From Euclidia mi (lineage: Eukaryota > Arthropoda > Insecta > Lepidoptera > Erebidae), in contig OX123182.2 of the NCBI GenBank assembly GCA_944739405.2, forward strand, positions 57,973,183 through 58,037,182: 64,000 nucleotides of DNA, written 5' to 3'. Shown piece after piece: positions 41,773 through 53,239 of the stretch (the first letter of the stretch is position 1; each line of letters begins with the position of its first letter). The notes under the pieces were generated by a model. That model made no database searches. It was not told the DNA's origin and worked only from the letters and a program-made list of their open reading frames with translations. Both the position numbers and the translations under genes were made by a program.

Positions 41773-44700
41773 TCAGAAGTGGGATAAAATTGTGCAATAA
41801 AACGTACACACAAGACGCGAGTGAGGGCGATTGTGCTGCTGCCGTGCTGGCGAATCAGTTGATTTTTCAACTGCAACCATGGTGCATATTTTATCTAATT
41901 TCTCTATTAGCCCTGCAAATTTTGTTTAGTGACGGTAGTTGTAAAACGTTCTTGGTTGGCAAAATACTGCTACACGTTTAGTAACCTTAGGATTGTGGTG
42001 GTGAGGTCGCCGTCACATCACACTGATGACATGTAGCGTCAGCAGCCGCTACAGCGTTATGGGTTCGATTCCCTCGCGAGACACGAAATTGTGGTTAAAA
42101 CAGGCGTTTACTGTGAAACCGGTTGAACTTTACGGTATCGTGTTTCCCATGTTATGATCTCTTAGATAAGCTATTTTTTTAATAGCTTAAAGAAGAAAGA
42201 AAGAAAAAAAACAAATTTGTGTGTAGTACTGACTGATTAAATAGCGACCCCATTGCTGTATTTTATGCTAACGTATGGATGCCTGACTACTACTGTGACC
42301 TAGCTATAGCACAGATATCGAAAAGACGTTTTGGGTTCGATACTTGGGTTAAAAAGAAAATGTATTTCTTTTTCTTAATAAAACTTGATGGTGGCTTGCG
42401 ACCACGAACCTTGTGAACGCAAATGGTCTCTCTGATCGGCGTGCAGCCGTTTGTGAACATAGTATGTAACGGTAACCAGACTGAGCGTACAGGCCGACTT
42501 GCATTATTCCATGCGAGTGCGTTTTGAGTGAAGTGTGCTAGTTATTGTTGTAGTGCAGTTGTAATATTGGTTTTGGAACCAAAACCTAGCTTCGGCTGGT
42601 GTTCTGCTAAATCTAGAACAATAACTCGGGTCTAAGCTGTCCTTCGCAGGGCAGCGGCGCTAAATGGTAGATTCGCGTTCGACTAATCGAATCGTACATA
42701 CTAAGTTCATAGTATTAGACTGTGCTGAGCTATTGCAAAGCTATTTTATGTGGAACGGATTGTAACGTTTGTTTCTTAAATGGACGTGTGACCTGTAGTG
42801 CTGTTTAGAACTTTAGACGTGTAGATGATTGGTTGGTGTGGAACCTAACCACCGTAGTCAAAAGAAATTAGTTTTGGTAGATGTTACTAGCGCGATTATT
42901 TTATCGACTCGAGACGTTTTAAATACCTAACGGTGTTATTTAAACGTGATTACGGCTTAAGCAGGGCGAGGCATTTTACTCCTTGTAATTCTGTTTAGTA
43001 CAGACAATCTGTTACATTTAAACCTGCTTCTCTTTGTGCGTGACTTGTAACATGTTAATGGATGGTACTGCTAGTAAAATTTAATTCGATGTTAAGATTG
43101 TACGTGTAAAAAAATTACCTACTGTGTTTTTAAAATTATTGTGATACGCTGGGAATCTTTACCAATTGCCCCCGATTCTCTATCCAATTCTAAGTTACGT
43201 TTAGGACGTTTCGGAGTGATACAGTAAGGAAGATACCTTTAGTACAAGGTTTCTAGTTGAGGCTGTTAAACTCGATTATCAGATGTAGAAGAAAATAATT
43301 GTTATCATTGTAGTGTAATGATAATAATTTTGAGTGATTTTAGTTTTCATTGTAGATAGGACCACGTTAGTGGCCATTAGTAATGATTGTTTGCTTAACC
43401 TTATTCCTAATTGAGTTGTGAACCTTGTAAGTCGTTGTTGTGATGTTCTTGTACTTCATACCCTCGTTTCCGTTGCTGCAGATTTGTACAAACGGAATGA
43501 GCTGTCTGTGCGGCGACAAGCTTTTATGTTAGGAGGCATAGTTTCCATTGGTGCGTAAACAAGACAAGCCCTTGTTGCGCTGTCATAGTACCTATCACTA
43601 ATGATTGGGTTAGCATAAGTATTTCGTATTTAGAATCAACCATTAAGTTTAAACTAGCAACTACGGGCTTTGTTTGAACGTCACGTTCTGGTGTACTTTC
43701 TGTAATAGCGAGTACCTACGTATTGATGAATTTACCATGAGTTTAGTTGACACCACGATAGTTGTACGCCTTTCAGTTATGAGCAGGTCAGGAGTTTGTT
43801 ATAAACCATAACTTAGGGAAAGCGGGTATGTCTAGAGGTACAAAGGTTGTTATTAAAGCTTTATTTTATTTTGCTTAGTAGCATACTCGCTAGATTTGAA
43901 GTAAAAGTAGAGCCCATCTTACAAACAATGCTATGAAAACGAATCAGGCAAAGCTATTTTAAAAGGTATTGATGTTATGATGATTCTGGTGTTGAGAATT
44001 TGAAAATTGTTATCAAACATGTTAAAGTCGCTATCAAATATAAGAATGTTTCCGAGTTTCAAGTACCAATGATGCTGACATAGTAAAGAAATGACATAGA
44101 GTGAAGTGGTATTGTCTTCATGTCTTCAAGCAATATTGGAAACTGCACCGAAGTATCGTAGCTGTAGCCCCTAGAAAGCGGCATCTGCTCGTAGAGTAGT
44201 CCGGGGCAGTTCAGGAAAGCGATAGCTCTGGGTAATATAGTCTCATCTAGCTTCGTAGCGAGGACCATAGCGTGGCCCGGCATTACTAGGGGGGGTGCAT
44301 AAAGATGTGGTGTTTGGACGTAATCATGGATACAGTGCCACTTAAATGGCTCTAATTTCATTTATGTTCATTGATTCTAAAATTGTGTCAGTGGTGCTCG
44401 ACCTGGCTTCTGTTGTATAACAGAAGCGCGTTGCAAGAATCGGAAAGAAATCGTTACAGTCGATTGCCTATCTTAGTAGTCGTTGCGTTCGCGTAGACAA
44501 AAGTAAATCAATTTGTTCAACTGTAACTTACTAGTATCAGTCCATGCGCGGTTTACATTTAAGCAGTTTCAGTTTATGTTGGTGGCAGTTGGTTTTAAAT
44601 TCAGGTTTGGATGTTCTGGTAGAAAAGATGAACAATAAAGAATTGAAAGTTGCGTTATTAACATCTTTATTCTTGAGCAGAGAGCCAAGCACCCAGTGAA

Positions 44701-46132
44701 GTTGTAAAAGAATTTGATAATCACTTAAGATTTCGATGTACGGATATTGAATTAGTCTGAAAGGAACAGGGTCTCCAATCAGTGGGTATACCATGCGAAG
44801 AATCCTTGTAAAATTCAGTTGGTAGATAAGTTCGCGTGTGTGACGCGCGGCCCGTGAGTGGCGCGCATCTTGTACGCGGCTTTGAGGTGTCTCGTAATCG
44901 GAATAGTTACAGCCTATATCGCTTTCTAGTAATTAAATTTAAGGTAGTTTATTAAGGGAGTTTGGTTAAAGGTTGACTGAAATGGTTTTATGATCATATA
45001 CTAAATTGATGAAGGATGACTGGACCATAAATTGATTAACGATCAATCGATCAAAAAAAAAAAAAGAGATGACATTACTGTTCTTTGAAATGTCAGGGTC
45101 ATGATGGGTTAGTCGAAATTAGTACCAGCTTATTGAACGAAGAGAAGGCCGAGACGGCGGTGATTGATGTAGAACTCGATGAGGATTATCCTCATAAACT
45201 CGCTAGATGCGTAACACATCGGCAGGCTCTACTATTTCAGAAGCATTTGATATAATCGCAGCAGGATCAGATAACCTTTGCATCAACTCAGACCATGAGC
45301 CAATTGACCACGAAGTTCAAATTCACGCTGAATAAGACAGTTCATAACTGATAGGTGAGGTTAGGCTTGACGTAGCATAGGTTTAGTTTAGCTAGGCGTA
45401 GGTTTGACCTCACCTGCGGCATGCTACATTATTACTTCTTTGATCCACATTCACATCACATTTAAAAGATTACTTGGTTATTTAAATTTAACTGTAGTCT
45501 GAAATAGATAAGCTGGACGAAAGGGCCAGTGCCGTCCAGTCCATGCCTTGTTTGGAGGATGGTCGAAAGGGCGCACTCGTCCGGTCCAGACTTATGTTTG
45601 GAAAGTGGTTAGGTAGGAGGACAGTGTTGTCCGGTCCATGCCTCGTTAGGAGGATGGTCGAAAGGGCACATTCGTCCGGTCCAGACTTATGTTTGGAAAG
45701 TTAGGAGGACAGTGCTGTCCGGTCCACGCCTCGTTCAGAGGATGGTCAAAAGGGCGCACTCGTCCGGTCCAGACTTATGTTTGGAAAGTTAGGAGGACAG
45801 TGTTGTCCGGTCCAGACTTATGTTTGGAAAGTGGTTGTGAGGACAATGTTGCCCGATCCAGACCCATGTGGAAGGGTTGGTCGAAAGGGCGCACTCGTCC
45901 GGTCCAGACTTATGTTTGGAAAGTGGTTGTGAGGACGGTGTTGCCCGATCCAGACCCGTGTGGAAGGGTTGGTCGAAGGGCTCACTCATCCGGTCCAGGC
46001 TTACGGTTTGGAGAGTCTGGTTGTCAGGGTGGACGAGCGGACTGCTTTTCAAGGTAAGCTATAGATAATTGTGTGATTGACACAAAATTGCAAAGTGAAG
46101 CGCCCGAGGACGGTCGCAGGTCAGTCTGGCCG
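41773..46132 (+). other. Interior of LARD-like element, non-coding
   Basis: 4.36 kb without a gene. It contains B-box-like words GGGTTCGATTCCC (about 42,061-42,073) and GGGTTCGATACTTGG (about 42,332), an A run near 45,053 and a minisatellite at 45.5-46.03 kb. Length conserved without coding function suggests packaging or structural RNA use, as proposed for LARDs. Confidence 0.7.
45513..46030 (+). repeat. Minisatellite, about 90-bp units
   Basis: The words 'CTCGTCCGGTCCAGACTTAT' and 'GTTTGGAAAG' recur at about 45,575, 45,670, 45,760, 45,893 and 45,985, with units of roughly 90-135 bp. Single units carry extra half copies ('GTTGCCCGATCCAGACCC'). An open frame across it (45689-46057) comes only from the repeat period. 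Confidence 0.85.
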
Positions 46133-46570
46133 TGACGGCGCATAACCAGCGCCTCTTTATTATTTCACGTCAGAACGGAAATTGCAGATGTCATGAAACG
46201 TCATCACGTCATTAGTACAGTCTCTAAACGAATCGAAGTGCTACCGGCCGGTTGTGACGAAACGAATTGCGGTCCAGTGGCGGGGGGCACTGACGGTGTT
46301 CATGTGGACTTGTCTGGCGGACTGCGGGACATTCAGTCGGGTCGCCTGGTTGACGGTACACCATGAATCCGTCTTCGGTTCGTTAAAAGACTTGCAAGTG
46401 AAAAGTGTTAGAATATAATTGTTAAGATAGTGCCTTTCGAGTTTTAAAGTAGATAGTGTATTTTAGTTTGTGTGTATTCAATGCACAAGAACCCAGCCGC
46501 GCCCACTTAGTAGGAACTCTGAACACTCTGAAGTGATTATATCGGCTAATAATCTAGTTACCCGCCTACA
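46133..46570 (+). repeat. LARD-like element, right LTR
   Basis: 438 bp, about 98% identical to 41336-41772 by eye. Confidence 0.88.
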
Positions 46571-47430
46571 TACAGATTTATAAGTGTTTTTTAGCTTCGT
46601 ATAGGCTTGAAATCATGTCTAGATGCTCTCTTATTACTAGTTATTACCTTATATAGTTAAAATAAACATAATAACAAACATTTGCATGTTTATCATAAAC
46701 TTTGTTTATGTACGATAGTGTTTACTTAAGAAAATCTGTATTTTTTCTTATGCATCGTAGGTTTTCATGTAATAACTTCAAATTGAATAAAGATATTTTC
46801 ATGGTGTTTATTTGAATAGATGCCCCATATAGTTGCACACAACGGTCTACCAAAATTACATATGTAACTATAGTATTTAATAGTTTTTCAATAGAAAATA
46901 TAGTGGGCGGGCCCTTGTGTGACGACATTTTTCAACTGTTTTTCTAGAATAGTTTAGTGACGCAAGCAGTTAAGGTTTAAGTATTGTATACCGATAGATA
47001 GAACTTTATGAGACCTATCTAATTATGTATAGAACATATATGTATGTATGATAGTACCTAAGATAAATACACATTCGTACCTTAACGAAAATAAAAATAA
47101 ATAAAGATTCTCTGTGCACATGTTCGGAGCGGTGGTCGTCGTTAAGGTAAAGTTTCGAAGAACTTAAGCGACCATGTATTCGGCCAGTTTGTTGGCGTCC
47201 CAACCGCCATCTCGTGACTAAGTAACCATATGTAACCATCAAGCACCGAACACCTGAACAGCATCGCTCTCAACGTATGAAGATGTTTTATTTCTGAAGC
47301 CCCGATAGATAGAAGCCACACAGTCCACACACACCGATAGAAGGGCATCGTCGTAGCATCACTCGTCAGCAACACACCACCAGCGCACTGTAGCGGACTA
47401 GCAAAGGTTCGATTCCTGGCATCCGTTACA
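46571..47430 (+). repeat. BEL/Pao left LTR, second part
   Basis: It matches 52,038-52,920 and ends ATCCGTTACA at 47430. It holds polyadenylation-like AATAAA words (about 47,090-47,105) and a B-box word GGTTCGATTCC at 47,406-47,416. Together with 41013-41335 it makes a full LTR of about 1,183 bp. Confidence 0.88.
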
Positions 47431-48650
47431 TTTGTGTGTCGTTTCGAGCCGGATCGCCTGTTGCTGCCGTGACCAAATTTGTTGGTCGCAACGAGCCGGA
47501 TAGAAGATTGAAGAATGCCTACGACGCGTTCAAGAGGTCGTGCTCCCGAGGTCACGGGGGGAGCGGCTGGCGCCGGGCCTAGTTCCAGTACCCCTGCCCG
47601 CGCCACCGCTGCCCGCAATCCAGCCGCCGCGGTCGTCCGTCACGACGGGCCGCCGCGATCGCCGTCGACAGCAGTCGGGAGCGACGCGCCGCCGCCGCCC
47701 TCCCCCCGGCTCCACGGGGAGGGACAAACGAAACATCACGCTTCAAGACGCAAGGGAGCGAGCAGAGGTGCAGTCGAAGAATGAAGACGGCAAGGAAAGG
47801 ACGTTGCAACGATCCGATAGATCGAGCGTTTGTACAGTGCAACATAGTATAATAGAAAATAGAGATAGAAAAATGCCAACGAGGGAACGCGACCGGCGCT
47901 TGGCAGCTACGGGACGCTCCAATAGAAATGTGTTGTTGGCTCGAGAAGAAGTTTTGAAGATAAAACTACAGTTAGCACAGTTAGGACTACAGAAGGCTGA
48001 AGAGGAGGCGGACTCCGATGACTACGACGAGAATGGACAGTCGAAGCAAGATTACATACGTTCGTGGTTGGAAGAGCCTCCGGAACCCCAGCCCGGCCCT
48101 GAAGATCGGACTGAAGAAGAAGGCCCGGACACATCGATAGTTGCACCACACCCGGCGGTTTCGAAAGTCATCATGACGTTACCGACGTTCGGTGGCGCGC
48201 ACACGGAGTGGCCGTCGTTCAAGGCGATATACGACACCACCAAGAGTTACTTCAAGGACGCGCGACGTGGAGAATACAGCGAGACTGAGAAGAAGTCTCA
48301 AGCGAAGAGCGTTAGAAACAATGAGCTTGGAACTGATTGGGCATGCACGACCGGATGAAATCATGAAGGAGTTGGAGCTGCAGTTCGGACGACCAGACTC
48401 GATCGCGCAGGCAGAGACGGACAAGCTGAGGACCCTGCCATGCTGTAGTGAAGCACCTAAGGACATATGCGCGTTCGCGAGCAAGATACGAAGCGGCGTG
48501 GTCACACTTTGTGCGTTGAAAAAGGAACACTACCTCATCAATGCGGAGCTAGTGCGTGTGTTGACCGAGAAGCTACCGAACTTGCTACGTGTGCAGTGGT
48601 ACAAGACGTACACCTAGAAGTGTCATTCAAAGCCAGACCTCAGCCGATTC
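47431..48650 (+). pseudogene. BEL/Pao leader and Gag
   Basis: After a short leader an ATG at 47515 opens a Pro/Ala/Arg-rich frame of 89 codons. A second frame (47540-48358) carries a charged helix 'LAREEVLKIKLQLAQLGLQK' and 'VIMTLPTFGGAHTEWPSFKA', the capsid entry motif of BEL Gag (DUF1759 type). A third (48192-48617) has 'SLELIGHARPDEIMKELELQ' and 'FGRPDSIAQAETDKLRTLP', the capsid end. The middle of the capsid is shortened, with frame changes near 47,750 and 48,290. Gag would form the particle. Confidence 0.82.
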
Positions 48651-48659
48651 AGTGATTTC

Positions 48660-50054
48660 ATGACGGAGTACGCGCGTTACTGTAGCGCGTTCGCACCGGC
48701 TGAGAACATCACCGATGGGCCGCCAAGCAGACGTACCGTGCAGAGGACATACACGGCGATGGCGACGGAGAAGCGAACCCCTACGGACACGTCTAACTTG
48801 AAGTGCAGAATATGTGAACGCGAAGGACACTACTCGTCGGCCTGCAGCACGTTTCGTAACGCCAACGCAGAGAAGAGATGGCAGCTAGCTAAGCAGTATG
48901 GATTGTGTTTTCGCTGCTTACGCATACGCCGAATTGAACACTCGTGCAAGCCCAAGAAGTGCGGTGTAGAGGGATGCCGCGCTACACACACCCAGTTGCT
49001 TCACTACGATAGGGGAGCTCATAGGACCGATGACGCGAATACAGAGAAGCAAGAAACGGTCGCCAGTTCGTGCATACGTGCAAAGGCTCAAGCGTACTTG
49101 AAGATAGTGCCCGTGCAGATAGTCGGACCGACGGGAGAGGTGTCTACGTTCGCCCTACTCGAGGACGGAAGCACCGTTTTGCTCATAGACGAAGACATAG
49201 CCAAGGAAGTCGGCGCGGAAGGGAACCTGGACGCGTTTACGATCCGTGCCATAGGCGATACGTCGATCGACATGCTTACGTCGCAACGCGTAGACATACA
49301 CATCCGAGGAGCCGGCGCCGAGAGCAAACAAGTGCCTTTGTGTGCGCGCACCGTAGCCAGCCTGCACCTGTCGCCGCAGAAGATCGCCGAAGAGGACCTG
49401 ATAGACTGCAAACACCTCGAAGGCATCAAAAAGAAGTTGGTGTACGACATAGGCGTGCCGAAGGTGTTAATAGGACAAGACAACTGGCACCTGCTCATAG
49501 CGAACGCAGTACGAAGAGGACCCAACGATCAACCGGTGGCGTCGCTTACGTCGCTGGGATGGGTGCTGCACAGCGCGCGCTCACGCACTTTGGCAAACAC
49601 CGTACACTACGTCAACGGACTCGCCGCTAGACATGACAACAACATAGAATCGTCGTTCGAAGAATATTTCGCTTTCGGATCGCTCATAGAGAACCCACGT
49701 CGACCGAACACGGACCCCAAGAAGCGGACGGACGTGTTACAAAATATTTCGATAGCAATAGATAATAGACATATAGAGACGGCCCTTCTACAAAACGAAG
49801 CACACGTCATACCAGATATTTACGAAGACGCAGCGAAGACGTTCGCGTGCATAGAAGATATAGAATTTAGAAACTCTCACAAGGAGATGAAGCCGGATAC
49901 GGATAGAAATATAGAAACAGAAGAGACGAACTCTCTTATAGTATTAGATAGAGAACAGGTGCACTCTCCCATAATTTCGAAGGCCGCCGTTAAGCCTACC
50001 GTCGTTAAGACAATAGGGGCGCAGTGCATTGCATCCTGCATAGATAGTCGCTGA
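48660..50054 (+). pseudogene. BEL/Pao Gag zinc knuckles and protease
   Basis: An open frame of 464 codons. Residues about 48-105 contain zinc knuckles ('CRICEREGHYSSAC', 'CFRCLRIRRIEHSC', 'CGVEGCRATH'). Residues about 145-320 are the A17-type protease ('FALLEDGSTVLLIDEDIA', 'PKVLIGQDNWHLLIA', 'SLTSLGWVLHSA'). The active segment reads LLEDGST where relatives have LLDEGST, so the catalytic order is altered. After residue about 330 the text becomes linker, and the frame ends at 50,054 where RT should follow. It shares frame with the Gag end before it. Confidence 0.85.
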
Positions 50055-50067
50055 CCACAGCGAATTA

Positions 50068-50680
50068 TAGAAGCCGTACCGGACCCGAATAGATTTTCCA
50101 AACGGAAAAGGCTCTTACAAGCAACAGCGAGAGTTCCACAGTCTATAGATATGTGTAAGAAACCCGCAGAGAAGGTTCTACACACTAGAACGCAGAAAAA
50201 TAGACAGAAGGATTCAGATTGGCGTCACGTGACGAAGACGAAACACAACATCAAGTTGGGCAGAGCGGCACCTCGTCCAGCCGCCGATTCCCGAAAATTC
50301 GTGCTTCTCCCCGCAGAACACGCCCGCGACGCCGAGGACCTTTTTGTGAAGGCGGGACAAGAAAACTCCTTTCGGCGCCGACCTTCGGGAGCTGCGGCGC
50401 GGAGGAGGTGTTGCCAGAGACAGCCGCCTGTATTCGTTACCCGTGGAGATGAACAACGGAATTATCACTCTACGCAGTCGTATAATAGCTACAGAAGAAA
50501 TCTCCAAACAGACTAAGAGACCGCCAATCTTAGACGGCGATCATCGTATTACGCAGCTATACATTGATTGGACACATAAAATTACATCACAGCGGTACAG
50601 AGTTGGTAATCAATTAAATACGCCAACACTATTGGATTCTTCGTCTGCAGCTGACTACAAAGAAAATAGTACATAGATGT
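50068..50680 (+). pseudogene. BEL/Pao integrase N-terminal and zinc region
   Basis: Three short frames give 'VPDPNRFSKRKRLLQATAR', 'LPAEHARDAEDLFVKAGQEN' and 'ILDGDHRITQLYI', the parts that precede the integrase core in BEL/Pao pol. The RT and RNase H that should lie before them are deleted. Frameshifts occur near 50,280-50,340 and 50,440. Confidence 0.72.
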
Positions 50681-51631
50681 CTACCATGCCGCATTAGAAA
50701 AGCGCAGCCGCCTGAGCCAGCCACCGGGGACCATCCGAAGACGCGCCTTGCTCACCATCAGAGGCCCTTCACCTACACAGGCCTTGATTATTTCGGGCCG
50801 CGCTCCGTAACCGTCGGTAGGCAGCGTCACAAACGTTACGTGGCACTGTTTACATGTCTCACTTCCAGGGCAGTACATCTGGAGGTCGCCGCCAGCCTGA
50901 GCGCCGACTCCGCAATCTTGGCGCTGCGCAGGTTCGCAGCGCGCCGAGGTTGCCCCGCAGAGATCTACTCGGACAACGGCACCAACATACACGGTGCCGA
51001 CCGAGAGATGCGAGACGCCGTCGCCAAAGAAGCGAGTCGCCGTGACATCGTATGGCATTTCATCACCCCCTCAGTGCCATTCATGGTGGCCGTATGGGAG
51101 CGCCTCGTCAGGTGCGTGACGACCGCCCTATATACGGTCCTTCACGAGCGCCATGCGCACGATGAAGTCCTAGCTACACTACTGTGTGAGGTCGAGTACA
51201 CAGTAAACAGTCGACCCCTCACACACGTCTCCGTCAACGCAGCAGACAACGAGGCCATCACCCCGAACCACATCCTGTTCGGTGGTTCTGCTCGCCTCCC
51301 TCCACTGGGCGAATTCAGCGAGGCTGATCTCAACAGCAGCAAACACTGGCGGCGCGCCCAAATCCTCGCCGATATGTTCTGGCGCCGTTGGGTGCGCGAG
51401 TACCTACCCGAGCTGCAACACCAGCGGGAGCTCCATGGGTCTGGGCTCAACCTCGAGGTCGGCGACTCCGTCCTGATCGCCGACGGCCAACTCCCGCGCA
51501 ATACCTGGCCGCGCGGTCGAGTTGTGGCCATCTACCCGGGCGTCGACGGCGCCATACGCACTGTCGAGGTGCGCACAGCAGCAGGCGTCCTCAAACGGGC
51601 GGCCAAGAAGCTGGTCCCCCTGTCCAAGTGA
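50660..51631 (+). pseudogene. BEL/Pao integrase core and C-terminal domain
   Basis: An uninterrupted frame runs from about 50,660 to the TGA at 51,629. It reads 'HRCLPCRIRKAQPPE' (end of the zinc motif), 'YTGLDYFGPRSVTVG' (first Asp), 'CPAEIYSDNGTNIHGA' (second Asp) and 'AVWERLVRCV' (Glu). It then gives 'EYTVNSRPLTHVS', 'NHILFGG' and the C-terminal 'GDSVLIADGQLPRNTWPRGR'. This is a complete catalytic core by motif. With no proper start codon and broken upstream parts it is unlikely to be made as a functional protein, but it is the best preserved part of this element. Confidence 0.88.
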
Positions 51632-51705
51632 CGAGGCGTCGCTCACCGGGTGCTCTGCAGCACCGCCACACGGCGGGTTGCGCGCGTTGCTGCACGGCGG
51701 GAGAG

Positions 51706-52920
51706 ATTTCGCGACAGACATTAAAAACTATGACAGTGAATAGTGTATTTGAAACCGCGAGTGAAAATCATATAAAATCAGTGCTATCCAATCGTGCGGT
51801 ACACCGGGTTCGGTTCCCGGACGCGTCAAAGTGTTAAAATAATGCTATAATAGTGAAAATAGTTAAAATGTCAATAAGAAGTACTGTAAATAAGAAGTAC
51901 GTGAACATTAGTTTTAAACTTGTGCTAACTGTAGGGACCTAGATATCGATCATAAATAGTGTTATCAGTTGTAACAGATAAGAATCATAAGAACTAATAG
52001 TTGATAAACAGCTGTTTTGTTTACATAGTCGTTTTATAGTTTTATAAGTGTTGTTTAGCTTCGTATAGGCTTAGAATCATGTCTAGATACTTTCTTATTA
52101 CTAGTTATTGCCTTATATAGTTAAAATAAACATAATAACAATCATTTGCATGTTTATCATAAACTTTGTTTATGTACGATAGTGTTTACTTAAGAAAATC
52201 TGTATTTTTTCTTATGCATCGTAGGTTTTCATGTAATAACTTCAAATTGAATAAAGATATTTTCATGGTGTTTATTTGAATAGATGCCCCATATAGTTGC
52301 ACACAACGGCCTACCAAAATTACATATGTAACTATAGTATTTAATAGTTTTTCAATAGAAAATATAGTGGGCGGGCCCTTGTGTGACGACATTTTTCAAC
52401 AGTTTTTCTAGAATAGTTTAGTGACGCAAGCAGTTAGGTTTAAGTACTGCATACCGATAGATAGAACTTTATGAGACCTATCTAATTATGTATAGAACAT
52501 ATATCTATGTATCATAGTACCTAAGATAAATATACATTCGTACCTTAACGAAAATAAAAATAAATAAAGATTCTCTGTGCACGTGTTCGGTGCGGTGGTC
52601 GTCGTTAAGGTAAAGTTTCGAAGTATATAAGCGACGATGTATTCGGCCAGTTCGTTGGCGTCCCAACCCCCATCTCGTGACCAAGTAACCATATGTAACC
52701 ATCAAGCACCGAACACCTGAACAGCATCGCTCTCAACGTATGAAGATGTTTTATTTCTGAAGCCCCGATAGATAGAAGCCATACAGTCCTGTGTGGACTG
52801 TATGGCTTCTATCTATCGGGGCACCGATAGAAGGGCATCGTCGTAGCATCACTCCTCAGCAATACACCACCAGCGCACTGTAGCTGACTAGCAAAGGTTC
52901 GATTCCTGGCATCCGTTACA
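51706..52920 (+). repeat. BEL/Pao right LTR
   Basis: About 1,215 bp, matching the two pieces of the left LTR. It carries the T-arm-like hairpin at about 51,806-51,822 and a fold-back duplication at 52,764-52,822 absent from the left LTR. It ends at 52920 before GGTTG. Confidence 0.88.
52764..52822. repeat. Perfect 27-bp fold-back duplication in the right LTR
   Basis: CCCCGATAGATAGAAGCC... (27 bp), spacer TGTGT, then its exact complement. The left LTR has the plain sequence (CAGTCCACACACACCGATAG near 47,325), so the complement was added after the two LTRs formed, or by assembly error. Confidence 0.93.
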
Positions 52921-52925
52921 GGTTG

Positions 52926-53239
52926 AATATAAAGTCAGGAAGTTTGATGGCGTGCTCAGCCACAACAATGACAAGTGAGATATGGCACCGTAGACTAGGA
53001 CACATTAATAGCAAGGATTTGAATGCTATGAGGAATGGCGCTGTTGAGTGAATATCGTACGTTGATAAAGCAGAAATCGATAAATCTAACTGCATCACAT
53101 GCTGTGAAGGCAAGCAAGCAAGATAACCTTTTTCACACAAAGGTAAAAGGTGCGAAAATGTGCTTGAAATTGTTCATGCGGACCTTTGTGAGCCAATGGA
53201 ACAGGTCTCTTTGGACCAAGCGAGATATTTTTTGCTTTT
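52926..53239 (+). pseudogene. Copia GAG-pre-integrase and start of integrase
   Basis: It picks up where the protease stopped at 41,012: 'SEIWHRRLGHINSKDLNAM' and 'CITCCEGKQAR' give the His/Cys zinc motif (H-x4-H, C-x2-C) before copia integrase. 'VHADLCEPMEQ' then holds the first catalytic Asp. Frame changes near 53,045 and 53,130. It is cut at about 53,240 by a LINE. Confidence 0.85.

Larger units (their letters stand above)
41336..46570 (+). mobile_element. Non-coding LTR element (LARD-like) inside the BEL LTR
   Basis: Near-identical LTRs lie at 41336-41772 and 46133-46570, starting TGACGGCGCATAACC and ending CCGCCTACA. I count about eight substitutions and one indel in 437 bp. The interior is 4.36 kb and has no open frame with recognisable gag or pol. 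Before the right LTR comes 'CGAGGACGGTCGCAGGTCAG' and GGCCG, like the polypurine region of the gypsy element near 7.5 kb. This suggests a gypsy-derived, plus-oriented, fully dependent element. It is the innermost and hence among the youngest layers. The target duplication is not clear (TTATA against TACAG). Confidence 0.85.
41013..52920 (+). mobile_element. BEL/Pao retrotransposon inside copia
   Basis: The LTRs (left 41013-47430, itself split; right about 51706-52920) are about 1.18-1.21 kb long. The flanks GTTTG (41008-41012) and GGTTG (52921-52925) look like a 5-bp target duplication with one change. The interior (47,431-51,705) encodes Gag, protease and integrase of BEL/Pao type on the plus strand, but the reverse transcriptase and RNase H are missing at about 50,055-50,068. 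A purine run (GGCGGGAGAGA) precedes the right LTR. Non-autonomous at present. Confidence 0.88.

Noticed and set aside
42035..42100. tRNA gene in the LARD-like element
   Set aside because: Only a B-box-like word; no cloverleaf or A-box at the right distance.
45689..46057. 123-codon open frame in the LARD-like element
   Set aside because: Created by the minisatellite period; the opposite strand is open for the same reason.
47515..52920. New defence or regulatory gene cluster in the GC-rich 47-52 kb stretch
   Set aside because: All supportable frames are BEL/Pao Gag, protease and integrase.
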